Assembly (NCBI RefSeq): GCF_000720725.1
Contig: NZ_JOCQ01000089.1
Span: 1-64,000 of the forward strand
Reading direction: 5' to 3'
Length of the DNA stretch: 64,000 nucleotides
From: Streptomyces rimosus subsp. rimosus
GTDB lineage: Bacteria > Actinomycetota > Actinomycetes > Streptomycetales > Streptomycetaceae
Shown here: one piece after another, positions 6,655 through 15,032 of the stretch
Numbering within the stretch: the first letter of the stretch is position 1
How the letters are laid out: each line of letters opens with the position of its first letter
Notes under the pieces: generated by a model
Told to the model about the DNA's origin: nothing
Database searches by the model: none
Seen by the model: only the letters and a program-made list of their open reading frames with translations
Program-made: the position numbers and the translations under genes

Positions 6655-7917
6655 CTACGCCCGCGCCGACCGGGCCGCTGCCGCCGTCGCCGCCGCCCGT
6701 TCGATCAGCGTCTCCAGATGGCTCGTGACCACCTCGGGCCGCTCCAGCATCACCAGGTGTCCCGCGCCCGGCTCGCACACCGACTCGGCGCCCGGCAGCA
6801 GCCCGGCGATGGTGTCGCTGTGGTCGGACGGGGTGATCAGGTCCCGGTCGCCGGCCAGCACCAGGGCCGGTACGGCGTCGAACGCGGCCAGCGCCTCGGT
6901 CTTGTCGTGCACCGCGAAGGCCGGGAAGAACTCGGCGACGACATCGATCGGCGTCGCCTCGATCATCCGTTCGGCGAACCGCGCCACCCCCGGGTCCACC
7001 TCTTTCGGCGTACCGAACGAATACCGCTTGACCAGGCCGGCGAAGAGGTCGGCGGTCGCCCGGCGGCCCTTCTCGACCAGCTCGCTCTGCGAGCCGAGCG
7101 CCTTGAGCACGCCCGGCGCCAGCTTGTGGAACGCCTTGACGCCCAGCGACGGCAGCCCGAAGGCGACCTCGCTGAGCCGTCCCGCGGAGGTACCGATCAG
7201 CGCCACGCCGACCACCCGCTCCGCGACGTACTCCGGATACTGGTCGGCCAGCGCCATCACGGTCATGCCGCCCATGGAGTGCCCGACCAGCACGATCGGC
7301 CCCTCCGGCACGGTGGTGTCCAGCACCGCCTTCAAATCCCGGCCGAGCAGGTCGATGGTGACCGGCTCGGTGCCCTCGCGCTGTGCCCTGCCGCGCTCCG
7401 AGCGGCCGTGGCTGCGCTGGTCCCAGTGGACCGTGCGCACCGCGCCGCGCAGGGCCGCGCGCTGGAAGTGCCAGGAGTCCTGGCTGAGGCAGTAGCCGTG
7501 GCAGAAGACGACCGTGGGCGCCTCGGCGCGGCGCCCCAGCAGCTTCAGCAGCCGCTTGCGGCGCGCGCCGGCGGTGCCGCCGCCCTTGGCGCCCTTGCCG
7601 TCACCCGGCTCGTCGATCTCGTAGTGCAGCTCCGTGCCGTCCTCGGCCACGGCCGTGCCCGGCGTGCCGCGCAGCGTGCCGTACGGGCCCGCCGCGTCCA
7701 GCGCGAGCCGCGCCTTGCGCCGCATGCCCCGGCCGACCGTCAGCCGTTCGATGGCCACGCCCGCGGCGGCACCCGCCGCCACCACGCCGATCGCCGCCCC
7801 GGCGATGCCCGCGTGGCGTCCGGCCCGCGTCCAGCCGCCGACCGCCGTCGCCGCCTCGGCCGCCGCTCCCGCCGCGTCGATCGCGGTGTCGGCGGCCGCC
7901 CCCGTCCTGTCACTCAT
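6655..7917 (-). CDS. Alpha/beta hydrolase with N-terminal membrane segment
   Basis: The 420-residue protein has an Ala/Gly-rich N-terminus with a hydrophobic segment at about 36-56, then an alpha/beta hydrolase fold. Visible elements are VVFCHGYCLSQDSW (oxyanion-hole HG), the nucleophile elbow GHSMGG with Ser214, a late GDRDLITP acid motif and GAGHLVMLE carrying the catalytic His. The substrate is unknown. It overlaps the alr stop by ATGA, so it is probably expressed with alr and tsaE. This alr-hydrolase-tsaE order is a standard Streptomyces neighbourhood. Confidence 0.88.
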   Translation of the reverse strand: MSDRTGAAADTAIDAAGAAAEAATAVGGWTRAGRHAGIAGAAIGVVAAGAAAGVAIERLTVGRGMRRKARLALDAAGPYGTLRGTPGTAVAEDGTELHYEIDEPGDGKGAKGGGTAGARRKRLLKLLGRRAEAPTVVFCHGYCLSQDSWHFQRAALRGAVRTVHWDQRSHGRSERGRAQREGTEPVTIDLLGRDLKAVLDTTVPEGPIVLVGHSMGGMTVMALADQYPEYVAERVVGVALIGTSAGRLSEVAFGLPSLGVKAFHKLAPGVLKALGSQSELVEKGRRATADLFAGLVKRYSFGTPKEVDPGVARFAERMIEATPIDVVAEFFPAFAVHDKTEALAAFDAVPALVLAGDRDLITPSDHSDTIAGLLPGAESVCEPGAGHLVMLERPEVVTSHLETLIERAAATAAAARSARA

Positions 7918-9074
7918 GTCCCGCTCCCCGTGTCCGCGCGCTCATCAACATAGACGCGTGGCACCCGGGTACCGATCCGCGTGACGATTTCGTACCCGAT
8001 GGTGCCCGTCGCACGCGCCCAGTCCTCGGCGGTCGGCTCGCCCCGGTCCCCCGGGCCGAACAGCACAGCCACGTCTCCCACCTGGGCCGGGTCCCCGCCA
8101 AGATCGACCACAAACTGATCCATCGCGATCCGTCCGGCGACCGTCCGCCATTTGCCCGCGACCAGCACCGGTCCGCTGCCCGACGCATGCCGGGGGATGC
8201 CGTCGGCGTAGCCGAGCGGCACGAGGGCGAGGGTGGTGTCACCGGACGTCGTGTACTGGTGCCCGTACGAGACGCCATGGCCGCCGGGTACCCGCTTCAC
8301 CGACGCCAGCGACGCCTCCAGCGTCATCACCGGCCGCAGCCCGAAGTCCTCCGGCACGCCCATCTCGGGGCTGGGCGAGATGCCGTAGATGCCGATCCCG
8401 GCGCGCACCAGATCGAAGTGCGCCTGGGGGAGGCTGAGCAGCGCCGGGGTGTTGGCGTGGTGCCGTACCTCCGGGTCCAGCCCGGCCTTGCGGACCACCG
8501 CGTCGGCCTCGGCGAAGGCCGTGAGCTGGGCGTCGATGGAGGGGTGGCCCGGCTCGTCGGCGCAGGCGAAGTGCGACCAGACGCCGGTGACGCGGATCGC
8601 GCCCTCGGCCTCGGCGGCGCGCGCGGCGGCGACCAGCTCGGCCCAGTCGGCGGGCTGGCAGCCGTTGCGCCCCAGACCGGTGTCGACCTTCAGCTGCACC
8701 CGGGCGGTACGGCCGCAGGCCCGCGCCGCGTCCATGACCTCGCGCAGCGCCCACATGCCGCTGACCGACACGTCGATGTCCTGCTCGATGGCCTGCCGCC
8801 AGGGCCCGCCGGGCGTCCACAGCCAGCACATCAGGTGGCCGGTGTCGCCCGCGTCCCGCAGCGCGAACGCCTCCTCCGGCAGGGCCGTACCCAGCCAGGT
8901 GGCCCCGGCCTCCCGCGCGGCGCGGGCGCACCGGACGGCACCGTGGCCGTAGCCGTCCGACTTCACCACGGCCATCAGCTCGGCCCGTGGTGCGCGGGCC
9001 CGCAGCGCCCGCACATTGGAGCGCACCGCGGCGAGGTCGATGGCCGCACGGGCACGCATGGCTGTGTGGTTCAT
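7914..9074 (-). CDS. alr: Alanine racemase
   Basis: This PLP enzyme converts L-alanine to D-alanine for peptidoglycan. The PLP lysine is Lys38 in AVVKSDGYGHGA, and the second catalytic tyrosine lies in HGVSYGHQY. The barrel is followed by the C-terminal beta domain with VPLGYADGIPR and GRIAMDQFVVDLG. The 386-residue length is normal. A second ATG six codons in (MRARAAIDL) is an alternative start. The 3' end overlaps the hydrolase gene by four bases. Confidence 0.95.
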   Translation of the reverse strand: MNHTAMRARAAIDLAAVRSNVRALRARAPRAELMAVVKSDGYGHGAVRCARAAREAGATWLGTALPEEAFALRDAGDTGHLMCWLWTPGGPWRQAIEQDIDVSVSGMWALREVMDAARACGRTARVQLKVDTGLGRNGCQPADWAELVAAARAAEAEGAIRVTGVWSHFACADEPGHPSIDAQLTAFAEADAVVRKAGLDPEVRHHANTPALLSLPQAHFDLVRAGIGIYGISPSPEMGVPEDFGLRPVMTLEASLASVKRVPGGHGVSYGHQYTTSGDTTLALVPLGYADGIPRHASGSGPVLVAGKWRTVAGRIAMDQFVVDLGGDPAQVGDVAVLFGPGDRGEPTAEDWARATGTIGYEIVTRIGTRVPRVYVDERADTGSGT

Positions 9075-9139
9075 CCACCCAGTGTCTCAGGACGGGGGTT
9101 GGGGCCTGGAGAGGCAGGTGAAAAGAGCGTGCGCCGCCC

Positions 9140-10567
9140 TCAGGGCCGGCTGACGTCCCGCCACGCCTCCCCCAGCGCCCCCGCCACGTCCGTCGCCAGG
9201 ATCGGCGCGCCGTCCGGGGTGGCCGCCAGCCGGGCCGCCAGGCCGTGCAGATACGCGCCCACGGAGGCGGCGTCGCGCGCGGACAGGCCGGTGGCCAGCA
9301 GCGATCCGGTCAGGCCGGACAGCACGTCGCCGCTGCCGGCGGTGGCCAGCCAGCCGGTGCCGGTGGGGTTGGCGCGTACGGGGCCGCCCGCCGGGCCTGC
9401 TACGAGGGTGGTGGAGCCCTTCAGGAGGGCCGTGGCGCCGTACCGCTCGGCCAGTTCCCGTACGGAGCGCAGGCGGGACGCCTCCACGTCCGCCCGGTCG
9501 GCGCCGAGCAGCGCGGCGGCCTCTCCGGCGTGCGGTGTCAGCAGGGTCGGCGCGGCACGGTCCCGTACCCGCGCGGCGTCCAGGAAGCGCAGCCCGTCGG
9601 CGTCCACCAGCACGGGTACGTCGGAATCCAGCACGTCCGCCACGGCGTCGCCGTCGTCGCCGATGCCCGGGCCGATGACCCAGGACTGGACGCGGCCCGC
9701 CTTGGAGGGCGGTCCTGCGTGGACGAGCGTCTCCGGGAACTGCGCCAGCACCTCTTCGGCCGCCGGGCCCACGTACCGTACGGCCCCGGCGCCGCCCCGC
9801 AGCGCGCCGGACACGGCCAGCACCGCGGCGCCCGGATAGCGCGCGGAGCCCGCGACCACGCCCACCACGCCGCGCCGGTACTTGTCGCTCTCCGCCGAGG
9901 GGCGGGGCAGCAGGTCCGACACGTCCGCGTACTGAAGCGCCTCCACCCCGGCGTCCTCGGGCAGGTCCAGGCCGATGTCCACCAGCCGCAGCGCGCCCGC
10001 GTACTCGCGCGCCGGGTCGATCAGCAGGCCCGGCTTGTACGCGCCGAAGGTCACCGTCACATCGGCCCGTACCGCCTCCCCCGGCACCTCTCCGGAGTCC
10101 GCGTCCACACCGCTCGGCAGGTCGACGGCCACGGTCATGGCCTGCCGGGCCGCCTCGGCCAGCCGTGCCGCCTCCGGCCGGAGCCCGCCCTTGCCGCCGA
10201 TGCCGACGATGCCGTCCACGACCAGGTCGGCGCGGGCGATGTCGGCGCGGGCGTCGGCGGACACCCGGCCCCCGGCCGCCTGAAGGGCCGCCAGGCCGCC
10301 CGCGTGGGCCCGTTCCGGGGACAGCAGGACGGCGCGTACGCCCGCGCCGCGCCGGGCCAGCCGGGCGCCCGCGTACAGCGCGTCTCCGCCGTTGTCGCCG
10401 CTGCCCACGAGCAGCACGACCCGGGACCCGTACACCCGCCCCAGCAGCTCCGCGCAGGCCACCGCCAGCCCGGCGGCGGCCCGTTGCATCAGGGCCCCTT
10501 CGGGCAGCCGCGCCATCAGGTCCCGCTCGGCAGCCCGTACGACATCCACGCTGAACGCAGTCCTCAT
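9140..10567 (-). CDS. nnrD: Bifunctional NAD(P)H-hydrate epimerase / ADP-dependent dehydratase
   Basis: The fused enzyme repairs damaged NAD(P)H: the N-terminal YjeF_N domain epimerises R- and S-NAD(P)HX and the C-terminal ribokinase-like domain dehydrates S-NAD(P)HX. The epimerase shows GSGDNGGDALYAGARL and VVDGIVGIGGKG. The dehydratase shows WVIGPGIGDDGDA, LLTPHAGEAAALLG and the ATAGSGDVLSG nucleotide loop. The MRTAFSVDVVRAAE start is preferred because the preceding in-frame stretch is basic and Arg/Pro-rich. The gene lies between acpS and alr, about 120 bases from acpS. Confidence 0.93.
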   Translation of the reverse strand: MRTAFSVDVVRAAERDLMARLPEGALMQRAAAGLAVACAELLGRVYGSRVVLLVGSGDNGGDALYAGARLARRGAGVRAVLLSPERAHAGGLAALQAAGGRVSADARADIARADLVVDGIVGIGGKGGLRPEAARLAEAARQAMTVAVDLPSGVDADSGEVPGEAVRADVTVTFGAYKPGLLIDPAREYAGALRLVDIGLDLPEDAGVEALQYADVSDLLPRPSAESDKYRRGVVGVVAGSARYPGAAVLAVSGALRGGAGAVRYVGPAAEEVLAQFPETLVHAGPPSKAGRVQSWVIGPGIGDDGDAVADVLDSDVPVLVDADGLRFLDAARVRDRAAPTLLTPHAGEAAALLGADRADVEASRLRSVRELAERYGATALLKGSTTLVAGPAGGPVRANPTGTGWLATAGSGDVLSGLTGSLLATGLSARDAASVGAYLHGLAARLAATPDGAPILATDVAGALGEAWRDVSRP

Positions 10568-10686
10568 GCCCCCAGTCTCACCCCGGGCGGCGGCAACATT
10601 CCTCCGGCTCGCCCGGCGCACCGGACGGTACGGCCCTGCGGCCGGATCGCGTACGGATCGCGTACGGACGGCCACGGGGGCACCGC

Positions 10687-11055
10687 TCACCCCTCCGCGA
10701 TCACCACCGCCGAGGCCACGCCCGCGTCGTGACTGAGCGACACGTGCCAGGACCGGACGCCCAGTTCCGCCGCTCGTTCGGCCACCGTCCCGCGGATCTG
10801 GAGTATCGGCTGCCCGGACTCCAGCACCGCCACCTCCGCGTCCGTCCAGTGCAGCCCGCCGGGCGCGCCCAGCGCCTTGGCCACCGCCTCCTTGGCGGCG
10901 AACCGGGCGGCGAGCGAGGCGGTGCCCCGGCGCTCCCCGCTGGGCAGCGTCAACTCCCGCTCGACGAACAGCCGGTGCGCCAGCTCCGGGGTGCGCTCCA
11001 GGGCCGCCCCGAAGCGGTCGATCTCGGCTACGTCGATACCGACCCCGATGATCAT
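10687..11055 (-). CDS. acpS: Holo-ACP synthase (4'-phosphopantetheinyl transferase)
   Basis: AcpS transfers phosphopantetheine from CoA to acyl carrier proteins. The two signature magnesium motifs are present: GIDVAEIDRF with Asp8 and RFAAKEAVAKALG with Glu56, plus the C-terminal WHVSLSHDAGVASA segment. At 122 residues it is the standard size. Its ATG overlaps the glmS stop as ATGA, so it should be translated with glmS. Confidence 0.96.
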   Translation of the reverse strand: MIIGVGIDVAEIDRFGAALERTPELAHRLFVERELTLPSGERRGTASLAARFAAKEAVAKALGAPGGLHWTDAEVAVLESGQPILQIRGTVAERAAELGVRSWHVSLSHDAGVASAVVIAEG

Positions 11056-12899
11056 TCGACGGTCACCGACTTGGCGAGGTTGCGCGGCTGGTCCACCTCG
11101 TTGCCGCGCGCCGTGGCCAGTTCGCAGGCGAACACCTGGAGCGGCACCGCGGAGACCAGCGGCTGGAGCAGGGTGGGGGTGCGCGGGATGCGCACGATGT
11201 GGTCCGCGTACGGGACGACCGCCTCGTCGCCCTCCTCGGCGATCACGATGGTGCGCGCGCCCCGGGCCCGGATCTCCTGGATATTGGAGACGATCTTGCC
11301 GTGCAGGACGGACCGGCCGCGCGGCGGCGGCACGACCACCACCACCGGCACGCCCTCCTCGATCAGCGCGATCGGGCCGTGCTTCAGCTCGCCCGCCGCG
11401 AAGCCCTCCGCGTGCATGTACGCGAGTTCCTTGAGCTTGAGCGCGCCCTCCAGGGCGACGGGGTAGCCCACGTGCCGGCCCAGGAACAGCACCGTGTCCT
11501 TGTCCGCGAGGCTGCGCGCCAGCTCCCGTACCGGCTCCATCGTCCCCAGGACCTGCTCGACCTGCGTACCGACGCCGGCCAGCTCGCGCACCACGGCCCG
11601 GATCTCGTCGCCCCACTGCGTGCCGCGCACCTGCCCCAGGTAGAGCGCGAGCAGGTAGCAGGCCACCAGCTGGGTCAGGAACGCCTTGGTGGAGGCGACC
11701 GCGACCTCGGGCCCGGCATGGGTGTAGAGCACCGCGTCCGACTCGCGCGGGATCGTCGAGCCGTTGGTGTTGCACACCGCGAGGACCTTCGCGCCCTGCT
11801 CGCGGGCGTGCCGCACCGCCATCAGGGTGTCCATCGTCTCGCCGGACTGCGAGATGGCGACGACCAGGGTGCGCGGGTCCAGGATCGGGTCCCGGTAGCG
11901 GAACTCGCTGGCCAGCTCGACCTCGCAGGGGATGCGGGTCCAGTGCTCGATCGCGTACTTGGCGATCATCCCGGCGTGGAAGGCCGTGCCGCAGGCCACT
12001 ATCACCACCTTGGTGGCCTCGCGCAGCACCGCGTCATCGATGCGCACCTCGTCCAGCGAGAGCACCCCGGACCCGTCCACCCGGCCCAGCAGCGTGTCGG
12101 CGACCGCCTTCGGCTGCTCGGCGATCTCCTTGAGCATGAAGTAGTCGTAGCCGCCCTTCTCGGCAGCCGACGCGTCCCAGTCCACGTGGTACTCGCGCAC
12201 CTCGCCCGGCGCCCCGTCGAAGCCGGTGACCGTCACCCCGTCCCGGCGCAGCTCCACCACCTGGTCCTGGCCCAGCTCGATCGCCTCACGGGTGTACGCG
12301 ATGAACGCCGCCACGTCCGACGCGAGGAACGCCTCGTCCTCGCCGACGCCCACCACCAGCGGCGAGTTGCGGCGCGCGCCCACCACCACGTCCGGCGCGT
12401 CCGCGTGCACCGCGACCAGCGTGAACGCGCCCTCCAGGCGGCGGCACACCTGGCGCATCGCCTCGGCCAGGTCGCCGCAGGAGGAGAAGTTCTCCGCCAG
12501 CAGGTGCCCGACGACCTCGGTGTCCGTCTCGGAGGCCAACGTGTGACCGCGCTCGGAGAGTTCGGCCCGCAGCGCCGCGAAGTTCTCGATGATGCCGTTG
12601 TGGACGACGGCGACCCGCCCGGCGTTGTCCAGGTGCGGATGGGCGTTGGCGTCGGTGGGCGCGCCGTGCGTGGCCCACCGGGTGTGCCCGATCCCGGTCG
12701 TCCCGGCCGGCAGCGGACGCTCGGCCAGCTCCTTGTCGAGATTGGCGAGTTTGCCCGCCTTCTTGGCCGCGGCCAGGCCCCCGTCGGCCAGTACGGCCAC
12801 CCCGGCCGAGTCGTAGCCGCGGTACTCCAGCCGCTTCAGCCCGGCGAGCACGACGTCCAGGGCGGACCGGCCGCCCGCATACCCCACGATTCCGCACAT
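11052..12899 (-). CDS. glmS: Glutamine-fructose-6-phosphate aminotransferase
   Basis: GlmS makes glucosamine-6-phosphate, the first step to UDP-GlcNAc. The Ntn amidase begins MCGIVGYAGG with the N-terminal Cys2 nucleophile, and HTRWATHGAPTDANAHPH and the TDTEVVGHLL piece are typical. Two SIS domains follow (ISQSGETMDTL, LFLGRHVGYPVALEGALKLKE), and the C-terminus ends KSVTVE as in the family. The length of 615 residues is normal. glmM, the next pathway step, is about 2 kb away on the same strand. No glmS ribozyme was recognised in the 158-base upstream region. Confidence 0.97.
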   Translation of the reverse strand: MCGIVGYAGGRSALDVVLAGLKRLEYRGYDSAGVAVLADGGLAAAKKAGKLANLDKELAERPLPAGTTGIGHTRWATHGAPTDANAHPHLDNAGRVAVVHNGIIENFAALRAELSERGHTLASETDTEVVGHLLAENFSSCGDLAEAMRQVCRRLEGAFTLVAVHADAPDVVVGARRNSPLVVGVGEDEAFLASDVAAFIAYTREAIELGQDQVVELRRDGVTVTGFDGAPGEVREYHVDWDASAAEKGGYDYFMLKEIAEQPKAVADTLLGRVDGSGVLSLDEVRIDDAVLREATKVVIVACGTAFHAGMIAKYAIEHWTRIPCEVELASEFRYRDPILDPRTLVVAISQSGETMDTLMAVRHAREQGAKVLAVCNTNGSTIPRESDAVLYTHAGPEVAVASTKAFLTQLVACYLLALYLGQVRGTQWGDEIRAVVRELAGVGTQVEQVLGTMEPVRELARSLADKDTVLFLGRHVGYPVALEGALKLKELAYMHAEGFAAGELKHGPIALIEEGVPVVVVVPPPRGRSVLHGKIVSNIQEIRARGARTIVIAEEGDEAVVPYADHIVRIPRTPTLLQPLVSAVPLQVFACELATARGNEVDQPRNLAKSVTVE

Positions 12900-13057
12900 G
12901 GGGGCAGCCTACGGGGCGGCGTGATCAAAACCGCCGCTCTATACGGTCAACCCGCGGCGCCGCTGCCGTACGGCCCGTGCACGGCCCGTACGCGACACGG
13001 AAGGCCACAACCCCACCCCGGAGTGAACCGGGCGCCACGCGCGCGGACAATGGGCGC

Positions 13058-14056
13058 GTGCCCCTCACCACAGAGCCGACCGAGTCGCAGCACCGCCGCC
13101 GCGCCGAGCGCACGCCGTACGTGGACCTCACGCGCGCCGAGTGGAGCGCCCTGCGGGAGAAGACACCGCTGCCGCTGACCGCCGAGGAGGTCGAGCGGCT
13201 GCGCGGCCTGGGCGACGTGATCGACCTGGACGAGGTGCGCGACGTCTACCTGCCGCTGTCCCGGCTGCTCAACCTGTACGTGGGCGCCACCAGCAATCTG
13301 CGCGGCGCGCTGAACACCTTCCTCGGCGACGCGGGCGGCGGCCACGGCGCGCAGCCCGGCACGCCGTTCGTCATAGGCGTCGCGGGCAGCGTGGCGGTCG
13401 GCAAGTCCACCACCGCGCGCCTCCTCCAGGCGCTGCTGGCGCGCTGGCCGGAGCACCCGCGCGTCGAGCTGGTCACCACCGACGGCTTCCTGTTCCCCAA
13501 CGCCGAGCTGCACCGCCGCGGCCTGATGTCGCGCAAGGGCTTCCCCGAGTCGTACGACCGCCGGGCGCTGACCCGCTTCGTCGCCGATGTGAAGTCCGGC
13601 AAGTCCGAGGTCAGCGCGCCCGTCTACTCGCACCTGATCTACGACATCGTGCCCGGCGAGCGGCTGACCGTGCACCGGCCCGACATCCTGATCGTCGAGG
13701 GCCTCAACGTCCTGCAGCCCGCGCTGCCCGGCAAGGACGGCCGCACCCGGCTCGGCCTCGCCGACTTCTTCGACTTCTCGGTGTACGTGGACGCCCGTAC
13801 CGAGGACATCGAGCAGTGGTACCTGGGCCGCTTCCGCAAGCTGCGCGACACCGCGTTCCAGAACCCGTTCTCGTACTTCCGGAAGTACACCCAGGTTTCC
13901 GAGGAGGAAGCCCTCGACTACGCGCGCATGATCTGGCGCACCGTCAACAAGCCCAACCTGGAACAGAACGTCGCGCCGACCCGCGGCCGCGCCAACCTCG
14001 TCCTGCGCAAGGGCCCCGATCACAAGGTGCAGCGGCTGTCGCTGCGCAAGCTCTGA
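13058..14056 (+). CDS. coaA: Type I pantothenate kinase
   Basis: CoaA phosphorylates pantothenate, the first committed step to CoA. The P-loop GVAGSVAVGKST lies at residues 107-118, and TTDGFLFPNAELHRRGLMSRKGFPESYD and the SYFRKYTQVSEEEA region match the bacterial type I family. The GTG start gives a 332-residue protein, close to related kinases. A longer frame upstream has no plausible start signal. It is divergent from glmS and runs into the DUF389 gene. A pantothenate-pathway partner, panD, lies at 43 kb. Confidence 0.94.
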   Translation: MPLTTEPTESQHRRRAERTPYVDLTRAEWSALREKTPLPLTAEEVERLRGLGDVIDLDEVRDVYLPLSRLLNLYVGATSNLRGALNTFLGDAGGGHGAQPGTPFVIGVAGSVAVGKSTTARLLQALLARWPEHPRVELVTTDGFLFPNAELHRRGLMSRKGFPESYDRRALTRFVADVKSGKSEVSAPVYSHLIYDIVPGERLTVHRPDILIVEGLNVLQPALPGKDGRTRLGLADFFDFSVYVDARTEDIEQWYLGRFRKLRDTAFQNPFSYFRKYTQVSEEEALDYARMIWRTVNKPNLEQNVAPTRGRANLVLRKGPDHKVQRLSLRKL

Positions 14057-14096
14057 CGCGGCCCGCCGTCGTCGCGCCACCCCGAGGAGTACGCAC

Positions 14097-15029
14097 GTGC
14101 TGCACCTGCGCCTGATCGTCCCCGCCGACCGTACGGACGACGTCGTACGCCTCGTGGAAGGCACGGTCGGCACCACCCACCTCGCCGTCCTGACCGGCGC
14201 CGCGCGCGAGCCGCGGGGCGATGTGGTCCTGTGCGACGTGGCCCGCGAGGCCGGTGACGGCCTGCTGCACGATCTGCGGGCGCTCGGCATCGACCGGGAC
14301 GGCGCGATCGCCGTCGAGAACATCGACCTGTCGCTGTCCACCCGCGCGGACAAGGCGGAGAAGGACGCGCCCGGCGAGGGCGTGGACGCCGTGCTGTGGG
14401 AGTCGCTGGCCGACGCCACCCACGAGGAGTCCACGCTCTCCGTCACCTATCTGGCGTTCCTGACGCTCGCCACGATGATCGCGGCCTGTGGCGTGGTGCT
14501 GGACAACGCGATCCTGATCGTCGGCGCGATGGCCGTCGGCCCGGAGTTCGGCCCGCTGGCCGGCATCTGTACGGCCCTGGTGCGCCGCGCGCCCCGGCTG
14601 GCCTGGCGCTCGCTGCTGGCACTCGTCGTGGGCTTCGCGGTGGCGATGGCACTGACGGTGGGGTTCAGCCTGTTCATGGACGCGGTGGGGCTCTTCGACG
14701 CCACGGCGCTGACGGCCGAGCGCCCGAACACGGGCTTCATCTACCGGCCGGACTGGTTCTCGTTCGTCGTCGCCGTCCTCGCCGGGATCGCCGGGGTCCT
14801 CTCCCTGACCTCGGCGAAGTCCGGCGCCCTGGTCGGCGTGGCGATCTCGGTCACCACCGTCCCGGCCGCCGCGAACGCCGCCGTCGCCTTCGGCTACAAC
14901 GCGTACAAGCAGGCCTGGGGCTCCACGGAACAGCTCCTGCTGAACCTGGCCGGCATAGTCGTCGCGGGCACGCTGACGCTGCTGGCCCAGAAGTTCTTCT
15001 GGGCCAGCAGGAAGCGCGTACGCGACTAG
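14097..15029 (+). CDS. DUF389 polytopic membrane protein
   Basis: The 310-residue protein has a cytoplasmic N-terminal domain (MLHLRLIVPADRTDDVVRLVEG...) and a series of hydrophobic helices from about residue 115 onward, including LAFLTLATMIAACGVVLDN, ILIVGAMAVGPEFGPLAG and LLALVVGFAVAMALTVGF. The GAMAVGPEFGPL motif is the hallmark of DUF389 proteins. Their function is not established; a transport role has been proposed for related proteins. A GAGGAG site precedes the GTG. The 3' end contains a perfect palindrome and stops only three bases before the convergent glmM stop. Confidence 0.85.
   Translation: MLHLRLIVPADRTDDVVRLVEGTVGTTHLAVLTGAAREPRGDVVLCDVAREAGDGLLHDLRALGIDRDGAIAVENIDLSLSTRADKAEKDAPGEGVDAVLWESLADATHEESTLSVTYLAFLTLATMIAACGVVLDNAILIVGAMAVGPEFGPLAGICTALVRRAPRLAWRSLLALVVGFAVAMALTVGFSLFMDAVGLFDATALTAERPNTGFIYRPDWFSFVVAVLAGIAGVLSLTSAKSGALVGVAISVTTVPAAANAAVAFGYNAYKQAWGSTEQLLLNLAGIVVAGTLTLLAQKFFWASRKRVRD
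14979..15010. terminator. Perfect 14-bp stem inside the 3' end of the DUF389 gene
   Basis: CTGCTGGCCCAGAA and TTCTGGGCCAGCAG pair perfectly around GTTC. The stem lies within the last codons (LLAQKFFWAS) of the DUF389 gene, just before the convergent glmM stop. Since only three bases separate the two stop codons, this is the only visible candidate for a bidirectional terminator here. Confidence 0.55.
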
Positions 15030-15032
15030 GGA

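Noticed and set aside
12900..13057. glmS ribozyme upstream of glmS
   Set aside because: The 158-base gap is shared with the divergent coaA promoter and shows no ribozyme core; such ribozymes are not expected in Streptomyces.
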